Source: an uncultured Burkholderiales bacterium (GTDB lineage: Bacteria > Pseudomonadota > Gammaproteobacteria > Burkholderiales > Burkholderiaceae_C). From it: DNA of 17,053 bases. The stretch is taken from assembly GCA_903952885.1 (NCBI GenBank), contig CAJBHE010000192.1, forward strand, positions 1-17,053, in the 5' to 3' direction. A program made the translations under genes and the position numbers. The stretch's first letter is position 1, and every line of letters starts with the position of its first letter. Below, in pieces: positions 8,042 through 15,484 of the stretch. Below the pieces are notes generated by a model. The model did not search any database and had not been told where the DNA came from. It saw only the letters and a list, made by a program, of their open reading frames with translations.

Positions 8042-10906
8042 TTATTTGTTCAGCACAAAGCCTTTGAGCTTGCCGAATGCGCCTTCGACCAGCGCTTTTT
8101 GCTGCTCTTGGTGTAGATGTGAGTAACCCACAGCTGGCGACGCAGAGGCAGCACGGCCTGAGTACCCGAGCTTTTGACCTGCGGTCATGTTTTCATGGAT
8201 GTAGTGCTGCACGAAGAACCAAGCACCTTGGTTTTGTGGCTCGTCTTGCGTCCACACCAATTCAGTGGCGTTGGGGTACTTCTTGAGTTCAGCCGCGAAA
8301 GCTTTGTGTGGGAATGGGTAGAGCTGTTCAGCGCGCAAGATTGCCACTTCATCCGAACCCAACTCTTCACGCTTCTTGACCAAGTCGTAGTAAACCTTGC
8401 CTGAACAAACCAACACGCGTTTGACCTTATCGGCCTTGAGCGCTTTGTTTTCAGGAATGATGGTTTGGAACGAACCCTTGGTAAATTCAGACACGGGTGA
8501 TGTCGCGTCTTTGTTACGCAGCAACGACTTCGGTGTGAAGATGATCAAAGGCTTGCGCAAGTCGCGCACCATTTGACGGCGCAACACGTGGAAGATCTGG
8601 CTGGCCGTGGTGGGCTGCACGATCTGCATGTTGGTGTCAGCGGCCAATTGCATGAAGCGCTCGAGGCGTGCAGAGCTGTGCTCTGGGCCTTGGCCTTCAT
8701 AGCCGTGTGGCAGCATCAACGTCAAGCCGTTGACACGGCCCCACTTCACTTCGCCAGAGGCAATGAACTGGTCAATCACCACTTGTGCGCCGTTGGCAAA
8801 GTCGCCGAACTGCGCTTCCCAGATCACCAAGGTGTGGGGATCATTAGAGGCATAGCCGTACTCAAAAGCCAACACGGCCTCTTCGGACAGGATCGAATCA
8901 ATCACTGTGAATGGGGCTTGGTTTTCGGTCACGTGTTGCAGCGCGACGTAGGAGCCAATGTCCCACTTTTCACGCTTTTGGTCGTGAATCACCGCGTGGC
9001 GGTGTGTAAAAGTGCCACGTCCAGAGTCTTCACCCGACAAACGCACAGGGTAGCCACTGGCTACCAAAGAGGCAAATGCCATGTGCTCACCCATTCCCCA
9101 GTCGACGTTGACTTCGCCACGGCCCATGGCTGCGCGGTCGTCGTACACCTTTTTCACCAACTGGTGAGGCGTGACCGATGTGGGAATGGTAGTGATTTTT
9201 TCAGACAAGCGCTTCCACTCAGACATGGGAATGGCAGTGTCGCCAGCGTCGGTCCACTTCTTTCCTAAGAAAGGTGCCCAATCGACAGTGAACTTGGTTT
9301 TGAAGTTGGTCAACACAGGATCGTCCGTGTGCTTGCCGGCATCCAACGCAGCCCGGTAAGCCTTGACCATGTCGTCGCCCATCGTTTCGCCCAAGCCTTG
9401 TGTGGCTAACTTGTCGGCGAAGAGCTTACGCGTGCCAGGGTGGGCGGCGATTTTTTTGTACATCAGCGGCTGGGTCAGCGCAGGTGTGTCTTGCTCGTTG
9501 TGGCCGAGTTTACGGAAACACACAATGTCAATCACAACGTCCTTACGGAAGGTCATGCGGTACTCGAGCGCCAACTGGGTGGCCAACACCACGGCTTCTG
9601 GATCGTCGCCATTGACGTGCAACACAGGTGCCTCAACCATCTTGACGATGTCGGTACAAAACACGCTCGAGCGCATGTCGCGAGGGTCTGAGGTGGTGAA
9701 ACCGATTTGGTTGTTCACGATGATGTGCACTGTGCCGCCTGTGGTGTAACCACGGGTTTGGGCCAATGCCAGCGTTTCTTGGTTCACGCCTTGGCCGCCG
9801 AAAGCAGCGTCACCATGCACCAAAACGGGCAACACTTGGTTACCCGTAGGATCAGCGCGGCGATCCATGCGGGCGCGCACAGAGCCTTCCACCACGGGAT
9901 TCACAATTTCCAAGTGCGAGGGGTTGAACGCCAGCGACAAGTGAACGGGGCCACCGAGGGTCGACACGTCGGAGCTAAAGCCTTGGTGGTACTTGACGTC
10001 ACCCGATGGCAATTCTTCAGGGGCTGTGTGATCAAACTCAGCGAACAAGTCAGCTGGTAACTTGCGCATGGTGTTGACCAACACGTTCAAGCGCCCACGA
10101 TGAGCCATGCCGATCACAACTTCTTGCACGCCCTTGAGGCCCGCCAGTTGGATCAATTCATCCATTGCCGCAATGAAGCTTTCACCACCTTCCAGTGAGA
10201 AGCGTTTTTGCCCGACATATTTTGTGTGGAGGTAGCGCTCTAAACCTTCAGCCGCTGTGAGGCGCTCAAGAATGTGCTTCTTCTTTTCGGAATTGAAATT
10301 GGGTTTGCTGCGAATGCTTTCCAATTTCTCTTGCCACCAACGCTTCTCACCCATTTCGGAGGTGTACATGAACTCGGTGCCGAGAGTGCCACAGTAGGTT
10401 TCGCGCAGCGCATTCAGCAACTCGCGTAAGCTCATGCGGTTTTTGCCAAAAAACGTGTTGCTGGTGTCGAACACGGTCTCTTGATCAGCATCTGTGAAGC
10501 CGTAGAAAGCCGGATCGAGGTCAGGGATATTTGGGCGTTCAGTGCGCTTGAGTGGGTCAAGGTCAGCCCAGCGTTGGCCTACATTACGGTAGGCTGCAAT
10601 GAGTTGCTGGACAGCAGTGCGCTTGCGACCCATTTCAACATCAGCACTGGCCATGACAACTTTGGTGCCACCTTGTTTGGCGCGCTCTGCAAAGGCGTTG
10701 ATGACGGGCAAGTGTGGCACGTCTTTGGCGTTGGAGCCATCCACTGCGGGGACATGCGAGAGCGCGTCAAAGTACTCGCGCCAAGAGTCGGGAACACTGC
10801 CAGGATTGGCAAGGTAGTTCTCGTACATCTCTTCGACGTAAGGAGCATTGCCACCGAACAAATAGGTATTGCCTGAATAGGCTTGATAGACGGTTGTCTC
10901 ACTCAT
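8042..10906 (-). CDS. sucA: 2-oxoglutarate dehydrogenase E1 component (thiamin diphosphate)
   Basis: E1 decarboxylates 2-oxoglutarate with thiamin diphosphate and passes the succinyl group to the lipoyl domain of E2 in the TCA cycle. The 954-residue product has the N-terminal segment that engages the complex (SGNTYLFGGNAPYVEEMYENYL), the active-site GMAHRGRLNVL at 266-275, and the thiamin/Mg motif GDAAFGGQG at 365-373 followed by NNQIGF at 398-403. The C-terminal transketolase-like part includes EDSGRGTFTHRHAVIHDQ and EYGYAS. Length is close to the family norm of about 930-960. The frame is open back to an ATG at 10969, but the ATG at 10904-10906 is chosen: GGAGG lies 9 nt upstream and the protein then starts MSETTVYQAYSGN as in relatives. 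It is first in sucA-sucB-lpdA. Confidence 0.97.
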   Translation of the reverse strand: MSETTVYQAYSGNTYLFGGNAPYVEEMYENYLANPGSVPDSWREYFDALSHVPAVDGSNAKDVPHLPVINAFAERAKQGGTKVVMASADVEMGRKRTAVQQLIAAYRNVGQRWADLDPLKRTERPNIPDLDPAFYGFTDADQETVFDTSNTFFGKNRMSLRELLNALRETYCGTLGTEFMYTSEMGEKRWWQEKLESIRSKPNFNSEKKKHILERLTAAEGLERYLHTKYVGQKRFSLEGGESFIAAMDELIQLAGLKGVQEVVIGMAHRGRLNVLVNTMRKLPADLFAEFDHTAPEELPSGDVKYHQGFSSDVSTLGGPVHLSLAFNPSHLEIVNPVVEGSVRARMDRRADPTGNQVLPVLVHGDAAFGGQGVNQETLALAQTRGYTTGGTVHIIVNNQIGFTTSDPRDMRSSVFCTDIVKMVEAPVLHVNGDDPEAVVLATQLALEYRMTFRKDVVIDIVCFRKLGHNEQDTPALTQPLMYKKIAAHPGTRKLFADKLATQGLGETMGDDMVKAYRAALDAGKHTDDPVLTNFKTKFTVDWAPFLGKKWTDAGDTAIPMSEWKRLSEKITTIPTSVTPHQLVKKVYDDRAAMGRGEVNVDWGMGEHMAFASLVASGYPVRLSGEDSGRGTFTHRHAVIHDQKREKWDIGSYVALQHVTENQAPFTVIDSILSEEAVLAFEYGYASNDPHTLVIWEAQFGDFANGAQVVIDQFIASGEVKWGRVNGLTLMLPHGYEGQGPEHSSARLERFMQLAADTNMQIVQPTTASQIFHVLRRQMVRDLRKPLIIFTPKSLLRNKDATSPVSEFTKGSFQTIIPENKALKADKVKRVLVCSGKVYYDLVKKREELGSDEVAILRAEQLYPFPHKAFAAELKKYPNATELVWTQDEPQNQGAWFFVQHYIHENMTAGQKLGYSGRAASASPAVGYSHLHQEQQKALVEGAFGKLKGFVLNK

Positions 10907-10915
10907 ATGCGCTGA

Positions 10916-10937
10916 CCTCCGTTTCCCTGCAGGAAAC
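10916..10937 (-). promoter_or_regulatory. sucA ribosome-binding site with abutting 5' UTR hairpin
   Basis: GGAGG (10916-10920 on the complement) lies 9 nt before the sucA ATG and fixes the start. Directly upstream is a perfect 6-bp inverted repeat, GTTTCC and GGAAAC with a 5-nt loop (10921-10937), so in the mRNA a hairpin would end exactly where the Shine-Dalgarno sequence begins. The repeat could equally be a DNA operator. The ribosome-binding site is firm; a regulatory role for the hairpin is a guess. Confidence 0.55.
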
Positions 10938-11058
10938 ATAAGTTGGTTAGAAAAAAACCTCCGCGACACGGCTGCACCGGTTAGCGAATGCGACTTTGGT
11001 CAGGATTGACCTAAGCAACACCCAAGATTGTGCCACCGAAACCCAGCATTGCGTGGTC
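10938..11058 (-). promoter_or_regulatory. sucA upstream region with GGTCA-N4-TGACC inverted repeat
   Basis: The gap between the prpE stop and the sucA leader should hold the sucA promoter. A perfect inverted repeat GGTCA-N4-TGACC lies at 10998-11011, a shape typical of a dimeric regulator site. I found no convincing sigma-70 -35/-10 pair and no good terminator for prpE here; a T run on the minus strand (10951-10957) has only a very weak stem before it. Regulation is inferred from position. Confidence 0.3.
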
Positions 11059-12957
11059 TCACGAAGTGATTTGATCTTTGATTTGTGACAGTGCAGTTGG
11101 GTCATCGATGGTGGTCAAGTCGCCGGGATCACGCTTCTCACACACGGCTTGAATGGCACGGCGCAGTAATTTGCCGCTGCGTGTCTTGGGCAAAGCAGTG
11201 ACGAAAATCACGCGAGACGGACGGGCCACAGCGCCCAGCTGGTTGTCAACCACTGCCATGACTTCAGCCTCCAAGGCTTTGCGAGCGGCATCATCTGTCA
11301 AACCCGAGGTGTCCTTGGCAATGGCAAAGGCCATGGCCACCTGACCTTTGAGCGGGTCGGCCACCCCCACCACCGCCACTTCAGCGATGTTGGGGTGACT
11401 AGAGATGCTCTCTTCGATTTCCCGGGTGCCCAAACGGTGACCGGCCACGTTGATCACATCATCGGTGCGACCCAAAATGAAAAAGTATCCATCTTCGTCT
11501 CGCAGCGCCCAGTCGAAGGTGTTGTAGACCTGCTTGTTGGGCACGGTATTCCAGTAGGTGCTGACAAAACGCTTGTCGTCGCCCCAGATGGTTTGCAAGT
11601 TGCCTGGGGGCAGCGGGCCTTCGATGGTCAACACACCCTTTTGGTTAGCGCCTGTCAGCTCTTCGCCCGTTAAGTCGTCGACCAGTTTAACGTTATAGCC
11701 ATAGATGGCTTTGCCGGGTGAGCCGAACTTGCTGGGTGCTTTTTCCACGCCATTGCAAATGCTCAAAATCGGCCAACCCGTCTCGGTCTGCCAATAGTTG
11801 TCGATGATGGCTTTGCCATTCAGTCCTTCAGAAATCCACTTGGCGGTGGGCTCGTCGAGTGGCTCGCCCGCTAAAAACAGCGCTTGCAAACTGGACAGGT
11901 CGTACTTGGACAACAACGCCGGGTCTTGCTTTTTCAGCACACGGATGGCCGTGGGCGCGCTAAACATGACGTTGATTTTGTATTTCTCGACCAAGCTCCA
12001 CCAGATGCCGCCATCTGGGCGAATCGGCAGGCCTTCGTATAAAACCGTGGCCATTCCTCCAATCAAGGGGCCATAGATGATGTAGCTGTGGCCTACCACC
12101 CAGCCAATGTCGCTCGTGCAGAAAAATGTGCCGCCTGGCTTGCCTTCAAAAATATTGGGCATGCTCGCCGCCAAGGCCACGGTGTAGCCCCCCGTGTCGC
12201 GTTGAACACCCTTGGGCTTGCCGGTAGTGCCCGAGGTGTACAAGGTGTAGCTGGGGTGGGTGGACTCAACCCATTCACAGGAGACCACGGTGTCCATGTG
12301 TTTGGCTCGCTCGGCAGCGTAGTCCACATCGCGGCCCGCCACAGGGGTGAGCGCAGCCAGTTGGCGATCGACCATGATGACGCGTGTGGGCTTGTGAGCC
12401 GACAACTGGATGGCTTCGTCCAACAACGGCTTGTAAGCCACCACCTTGCCGCCGCGTGAGCCCGCGTCGGCGCTGATGATGACTTTTGGCGATGCGTCTT
12501 CAATGCGAGTGGCCAATGAATGCGAAGCAAAGCCGCCAAAGACCACCGAGTGAATGGCCCCTAAGCGCACGCAGGCCAACATGGCGAACGCTGCCTCAGC
12601 GATCATGGGCATGTAAATCAAGACCCGGTCGCCTTTGATCACGCCCAGGTCTTGCAAGATCGCCGCCATGCGCTGCACTTCGGCGTGCAGATCACGGTAG
12701 GTGTAGGTTTTTTCTTGATTAGTTTCTGTTGACACAAATATCAGCGCGGGCTGGTCGGCGCGGTCTTTGAGGTGACGGTCTAAGGCGTTGTGGCACAGGT
12801 TGGTTTCGCCACCAACAAACCATTTGGCAAAGGGCGGGTTGCTGTAATCGCAGATTTGTTGGGGCGGAGTTGCCCAATCGATCAGTTTGGCCTGCTCAGA
12901 CCAAAAAGCGTCACGGTCCTCAATGGAACGGCGGTGAAAATCTACAAACGCAACCAT
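11059..12957 (-). CDS. prpE: propionate-CoA ligase (propionyl-CoA synthetase)
   Basis: PrpE activates propionate with ATP to propionyl-adenylate and then to propionyl-CoA, which commonly feeds the methylcitrate cycle. The 632-residue product is a class I adenylate-forming enzyme close to acetyl-CoA synthetase. Seen: an N-terminal ACAS-type segment (FWSEQAKLIDWATPP), the P-loop YTSGTTGKPKG at 240-250 followed by VQRDTGGY, which I associate with PrpE rather than Acs, the adenylate-binding YWQTETGWP, GYFFILGRTDDVINVAGHRLGT, and the C-terminal catalytic K596 in LPKTRSGKLLRR, also the usual acetylation site. The ATG start has AGGAG 7 nt upstream. Residue-level substrate specificity was not tested; acetate or acrylate are possible side substrates. 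No prpB, prpC or prpD is nearby in this window. Confidence 0.92.
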   Translation of the reverse strand: MVAFVDFHRRSIEDRDAFWSEQAKLIDWATPPQQICDYSNPPFAKWFVGGETNLCHNALDRHLKDRADQPALIFVSTETNQEKTYTYRDLHAEVQRMAAILQDLGVIKGDRVLIYMPMIAEAAFAMLACVRLGAIHSVVFGGFASHSLATRIEDASPKVIISADAGSRGGKVVAYKPLLDEAIQLSAHKPTRVIMVDRQLAALTPVAGRDVDYAAERAKHMDTVVSCEWVESTHPSYTLYTSGTTGKPKGVQRDTGGYTVALAASMPNIFEGKPGGTFFCTSDIGWVVGHSYIIYGPLIGGMATVLYEGLPIRPDGGIWWSLVEKYKINVMFSAPTAIRVLKKQDPALLSKYDLSSLQALFLAGEPLDEPTAKWISEGLNGKAIIDNYWQTETGWPILSICNGVEKAPSKFGSPGKAIYGYNVKLVDDLTGEELTGANQKGVLTIEGPLPPGNLQTIWGDDKRFVSTYWNTVPNKQVYNTFDWALRDEDGYFFILGRTDDVINVAGHRLGTREIEESISSHPNIAEVAVVGVADPLKGQVAMAFAIAKDTSGLTDDAARKALEAEVMAVVDNQLGAVARPSRVIFVTALPKTRSGKLLRRAIQAVCEKRDPGDLTTIDDPTALSQIKDQITS

Positions 12958-13049
12958 CTGTCACTCCTAAAAACGAATCTGTACTGAATTCATAATTATG
13001 AGAAGGGCGGACTTGCAACAAGCTGACTTTTCGTCTGGGTGAAAACCCT
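12958..13049 (-). promoter_or_regulatory. prpE upstream region with 12-bp palindrome
   Basis: A perfect palindrome TCATAATTATGA lies at 12990-13001, starting 33 nt before the prpE ATG. It contains CATAAT, a five-of-six match to a -10 box in the prpE direction, but no good -35 at normal spacing. It could be an operator or part of the prpE promoter. Immediately after the upstream gene there is only a 4-bp GGGT/ACCC stem without a T run, so no clear terminator. Confidence 0.35.
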
Positions 13050-13652
13050 TTACTTGATCAAGGCTTGGATTTCTTTGAACGGATCGGCCTCTGCCGTGCG
13101 CAACCACTCAAACAAAACCATCTCTGTCGTCACGAGTTCGGCACCCGCGCCGGCCAAGCGGTCAAATGCAGCATCGCGGTTGCGCTCAGTGCGCGAACCG
13201 CAGGCATCGGTCACCACCCACACCGAATACTCTTCTTCCAACAAATCCAAAGCGGTTTGCAACATACAAATGTGCGCTTCACAACCTGCAATCACGATAC
13301 TTTGGCGCATCGGCTCTTGCGGTACGGCTTTTTGCAAATGCTTGGGCAAGCTGCGGGCGTTGCCAGAAGGAGCGCGTGCAGCGGGACGCAACACCTCGCT
13401 CAAACCATCGGGGCAAGCGCTGAAGCTCATTTTGGAGAGCGTGCGACGGCATAAGGCCCGCATTGGATCTGGGTTCTGACCCAACTTCTCTGGGCTTTGC
13501 TCTGTGCCGTAGGTCGGCACTTCCATCCAATGCGCCGCTTGGGCCAAACGCATGGCGTTGGCCAACACCCAATCGGCTTCAAAAATAGCGGGCATCAAGC
13601 GGGCTTGGTAATCCACCAGCACGAGTTGGGATTCTTGGTCGTCGAGCAACAT
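13050..13652 (-). CDS. isochorismatase-family hydrolase
   Basis: This is a cysteine hydrolase of the isochorismatase/nicotinamidase fold, similar in kind to YcaC; the substrate cannot be told from sequence. In the 200-residue form the expected catalytic triad is visible: D14 in LVLVDYQARL, K74 in LSKMSFSA and C129 in AGCEAHICML. Between K74 and C129 lies a stretch of about 40 residues, basic and Ala/Pro-rich (RPAARAPSGNARSLPKHLQK), that appears longer than in small family members. The frame is open upstream to 13757, but the ATG at 13650-13652 is preferred because the protein then begins MLLDDQESQLVLVDYQ, placing the first beta strand at the start as in relatives; no strong ribosome-binding site helps. 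It is divergent from the NlpC/P60 gene and 92 nt upstream of prpE. Confidence 0.82.
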   Translation of the reverse strand: MLLDDQESQLVLVDYQARLMPAIFEADWVLANAMRLAQAAHWMEVPTYGTEQSPEKLGQNPDPMRALCRRTLSKMSFSACPDGLSEVLRPAARAPSGNARSLPKHLQKAVPQEPMRQSIVIAGCEAHICMLQTALDLLEEEYSVWVVTDACGSRTERNRDAAFDRLAGAGAELVTTEMVLFEWLRTAEADPFKEIQALIK

Positions 13653-13811
13653 AAGTGATACAAATGAATCAGAATAAAAAAGCAAGTATCGACGATACCT
13701 AAAATTGCACCAACCAAGATTACTCGCTCTAGGTTTAACCCTAATTAAATCAACCACTTAGGCGCTGAATATGATAAGTTTTCGCAGGTAAACACGTTAG
13801 AATAACGGCTC
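13653..13811. promoter_or_regulatory. divergent control region, hydrolase / NlpC-P60 genes
   Basis: This AT-rich 159-base gap separates two divergent genes. It holds a near-perfect palindrome, GTATCG-A-CGATAC (13686-13698), on the hydrolase side, and TATGAT (13770-13775), a five-of-six -10 match, 36 nt before the NlpC/P60 ATG. The -35 for that box is poor. Promoters here are likely from the layout; exact positions are uncertain. Confidence 0.35.
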
Positions 13812-14354
13812 ATGTTGAAACGTACCCTCTTCATTCTTTGCTTCGTCGCCAACGCACACGCTGCACCAACGAACAATGCAGCAGATGACATCGAACGCTA
13901 TTTGGCCGAACGTGGCATCGTTGCGCAAATGGACCAGATGCGAGAGACAGTGGGCGACACCGCTTCTGACTTGGTGGTCAACGCCATGACGTTCTTGGGC
14001 GTTCCCTACCGCCGAGGCGGCACCAATGCCAACACAGGGTTTGATTGCAGTGGTTTCGTACGCTCCATGTTTGAGCAAACTGTGGGCAAGGTGTTGCCAC
14101 GCCGCGCCAGCGAGCAAGCCGCCGCCACTGAAAAAATCGACAAGCAAGATTTAAAACCCGGTGACTTGGTGTTCTTCAACACCATGCGCCAAACCTTCAG
14201 CCATGTTGGCATTTATTTGGGGGACAACAAGTTCATCCACTCACCCAAACCAGGCCAGCAAGTGCGCGTTGATGACATGCGCCAAGCCTATTGGGATCGA
14301 CGATTCACAGGCGCTAGGCGCGTAGAAGCAAAACACGAGACTGACAAAAACTAA
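13812..14354 (+). CDS. exported NlpC/P60 family cell-wall endopeptidase
   Basis: NlpC/P60 enzymes are papain-like cysteine peptidases that cut peptide stems of murein, usually the D-Glu to meso-diaminopimelate bond. The 180-residue product has a Sec signal (about 1-18, ending ANAHA before AP), a short helical spacer, and one NlpC/P60 domain (about 50-172). The catalytic residues are in place: C79 in GFDCSGFVR, H131 in FSHVGIYLG and H143 in KFIHSP; PGDLVFF and RRGG are also typical. No SH3, LysM or lipobox is visible, so it should be a free periplasmic enzyme resembling small Spr/YafL-type hydrolases. The start ATG gives MLKRTLFILC with a basic n-region. It is a single-gene unit ended by a strong terminator. 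Confidence 0.92.
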   Translation: MLKRTLFILCFVANAHAAPTNNAADDIERYLAERGIVAQMDQMRETVGDTASDLVVNAMTFLGVPYRRGGTNANTGFDCSGFVRSMFEQTVGKVLPRRASEQAAATEKIDKQDLKPGDLVFFNTMRQTFSHVGIYLGDNKFIHSPKPGQQVRVDDMRQAYWDRRFTGARRVEAKHETDKN

Positions 14355-14356
14355 AC

Positions 14357-14390
14357 AAGCCCATCTGTTGATGGGCTTTTATTTTTTCTT
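14357..14390. terminator. bidirectional rho-independent terminator
   Basis: AAGCCCATC (14357-14365), loop TGTT and GATGGGCTT (14370-14378) make a perfect 9-bp stem. On the plus strand it begins 2 nt past the NlpC/P60 stop and is followed by a T-rich tract (14379-14390). On the minus strand the same stem follows the small lipoprotein stop and is trailed by a weaker T-rich stretch. The plus-strand tract overlaps the last codons of the lipoprotein gene. Confidence 0.88.
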
Positions 14391-14537
14391 GTTGATGATG
14401 TCAGGCGTCACGGCATCCAGCACATTCACCGTGGTTTTAACACCGTACACCACCGTTGAGGCTGCTGCGTCGGCCACAGAGAGAACCGTACACGCCTGCA
14501 AAGATGCACAAGTTAAGACAATAAATAAGCTTTTCAT
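14379..14537 (-). CDS. small 52-residue lipoprotein
   Basis: This short gene lies in what would otherwise be an empty gap. It encodes MKSLFIVLTCASLQACTVLS, then a 32-residue tail ending in DIINKKK and TAA. Residues 1-15 form a lipoprotein signal: K2, a hydrophobic core and lipobox LQAC with the lipidated Cys at 16. The mature part is only 37 residues, Ala/Val/Thr-rich with a predicted amphipathic stretch (AASTVVYGVKTTVNVLDAV). The residue after Cys is Thr, not Asp, which favours the outer membrane. It lies 47 nt downstream of the RluF-like gene on the same strand, so co-transcription is likely, and it ends at the shared terminator. I recall small lipoproteins of this look in proteobacteria but can assign no function. 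The ribosome-binding site is weak. Confidence 0.78.
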   Translation of the reverse strand: MKSLFIVLTCASLQACTVLSVADAAASTVVYGVKTTVNVLDAVTPDIINKKK

Positions 14538-14584
14538 CACAGGTTTCACTTTGTGGCTTGAAGGATTTGATAAAAATGATTATC

Positions 14585-15415
14585 TCAAAACCTTTCGCCT
14601 TCATTCAAATAACGCCAAGTTCCCTCATCCAAATCACCTAAGCTCACGCGTCCTAATCGAATACGGCGCATTGCCATGATCTGCAAGCCAGCCAAATCGC
14701 AAACATAGGGCGCTAAGCCAAGGTGCGAGCCCTTCACTGCCAAACGCAATTGGCTGCGCTCGGAGTTAGAACTGCCCACGCTGATTTTGAAATCTGGCAA
14801 ACGCAAACGCTCATCGCGCATGGCCCGCTCAATGGGGATCAAAGCCTCGGGCAACACCTCGCCGCGCACATCGACCATCAGCTCTTGCTCCATGAAAGGC
14901 ATGTCTTCCATCAGCTTACGCCGCACGCGAAAGTCTTGCGTGAAGGCCACCAAGCCACTGGCTTCGTTCTCCAAAGGCACGCCGGCATCCAGCTTGGCCA
15001 AATGGCTCTTCATCAAGCGCACACCGCTGCGGTCGTGCTGGCTGTGCTGCGCCATGGTCAGTAAGCTGCGCACGTTGTTTGGTCCGGTGGGTGCTCGACG
15101 CAATTGGGCTGACTTGCCTGCTGAGGTCGGTCGATCAGCGGGCAAAGGCTCTAGGCCATCTGTCCAACCCACGGGCTTGTTCAAAATGAGTGTGACCGAG
15201 ACCAGGTTGAGCAAACTGGCATGTGCATCCACCGTCACAGTTTGGGTAGCTACCCGAAACTGAGGTTCTTGCACCACCACACCGTCCACGCGAACAAAGC
15301 CAGCCTCGATGTATTGCTCGGCTTCGCGGCGGGAACAATCGCGCAGCTGCATGATGCGTTTAGACAGCCGCTCGCCCTCTGAGGGGTGTTCACCCATGGA
15401 TTTGCTGAATTTCAT
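14585..15415 (-). CDS. RluB/RluF-like pseudouridine synthase homologue, active site eroded
   Basis: The 276-residue protein has the layout of the RsuA/RluB/RluF family that modifies rRNA: an S4 RNA-binding domain (about 16-62, with LSKRIMQLRDCSRREAEQYIEAGFVRVDG), then a synthase-like domain beginning LILNKPVGW at 76-84 and ending MRRIRLGRVSLGDLDEGTWRYL (249-270), which matches the RluF C terminus well. The catalytic motif, normally GRLDxxSxGL, reads VPLENEASGLV around 146-156: Glu149 stands where the essential Asp should be. The basic NRQIRRM-type motif is replaced by GSHLGLAPYV (229-238). It may therefore bind RNA without modifying it. The ATG start has GGAGGA 10 nt upstream. It is divergent from the acyl-CoA synthetase gene. 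Family membership is firm; activity is doubtful. Confidence 0.85.
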   Translation of the reverse strand: MKFSKSMGEHPSEGERLSKRIMQLRDCSRREAEQYIEAGFVRVDGVVVQEPQFRVATQTVTVDAHASLLNLVSVTLILNKPVGWTDGLEPLPADRPTSAGKSAQLRRAPTGPNNVRSLLTMAQHSQHDRSGVRLMKSHLAKLDAGVPLENEASGLVAFTQDFRVRRKLMEDMPFMEQELMVDVRGEVLPEALIPIERAMRDERLRLPDFKISVGSSNSERSQLRLAVKGSHLGLAPYVCDLAGLQIMAMRRIRLGRVSLGDLDEGTWRYLNEGERF

Positions 15416-15484
15416 AAGGGCTGGATCCTCCCACAGTTAAACGTTGTATCGTTCACGCGTTCGCTTCTTTGTGGAGAGTTTTCG

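Noticed and set aside
8573..9268. 231-codon plus-strand frame opposite sucA
   Set aside because: Antisense to conserved E1 sequence, with no ribosome-binding site or domain.
10907..10969. Longer sucA start at the ATG of 10969
   Set aside because: It lacks a ribosome-binding site, reads through the hairpin and the strong GGAGG, and adds residues not typical of E1.
10951..10971. T run preceded by a CCG/CGG stem on the minus strand, as a prpE terminator
   Set aside because: The stem has only 3 bp and is separated from the T run by an unpaired AGG; too weak to call.
13037..13048. GGGT-GAAA-ACCC hairpin just after the hydrolase stop
   Set aside because: Only 4 bp and no T run follows on the minus strand, so it is not a credible terminator.
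14368..14679. 103-codon plus-strand frame after the NlpC/P60 gene
   Set aside because: It starts inside the terminator loop and runs antisense to the small lipoprotein and the RluF-like 3' end; no ribosome-binding site.
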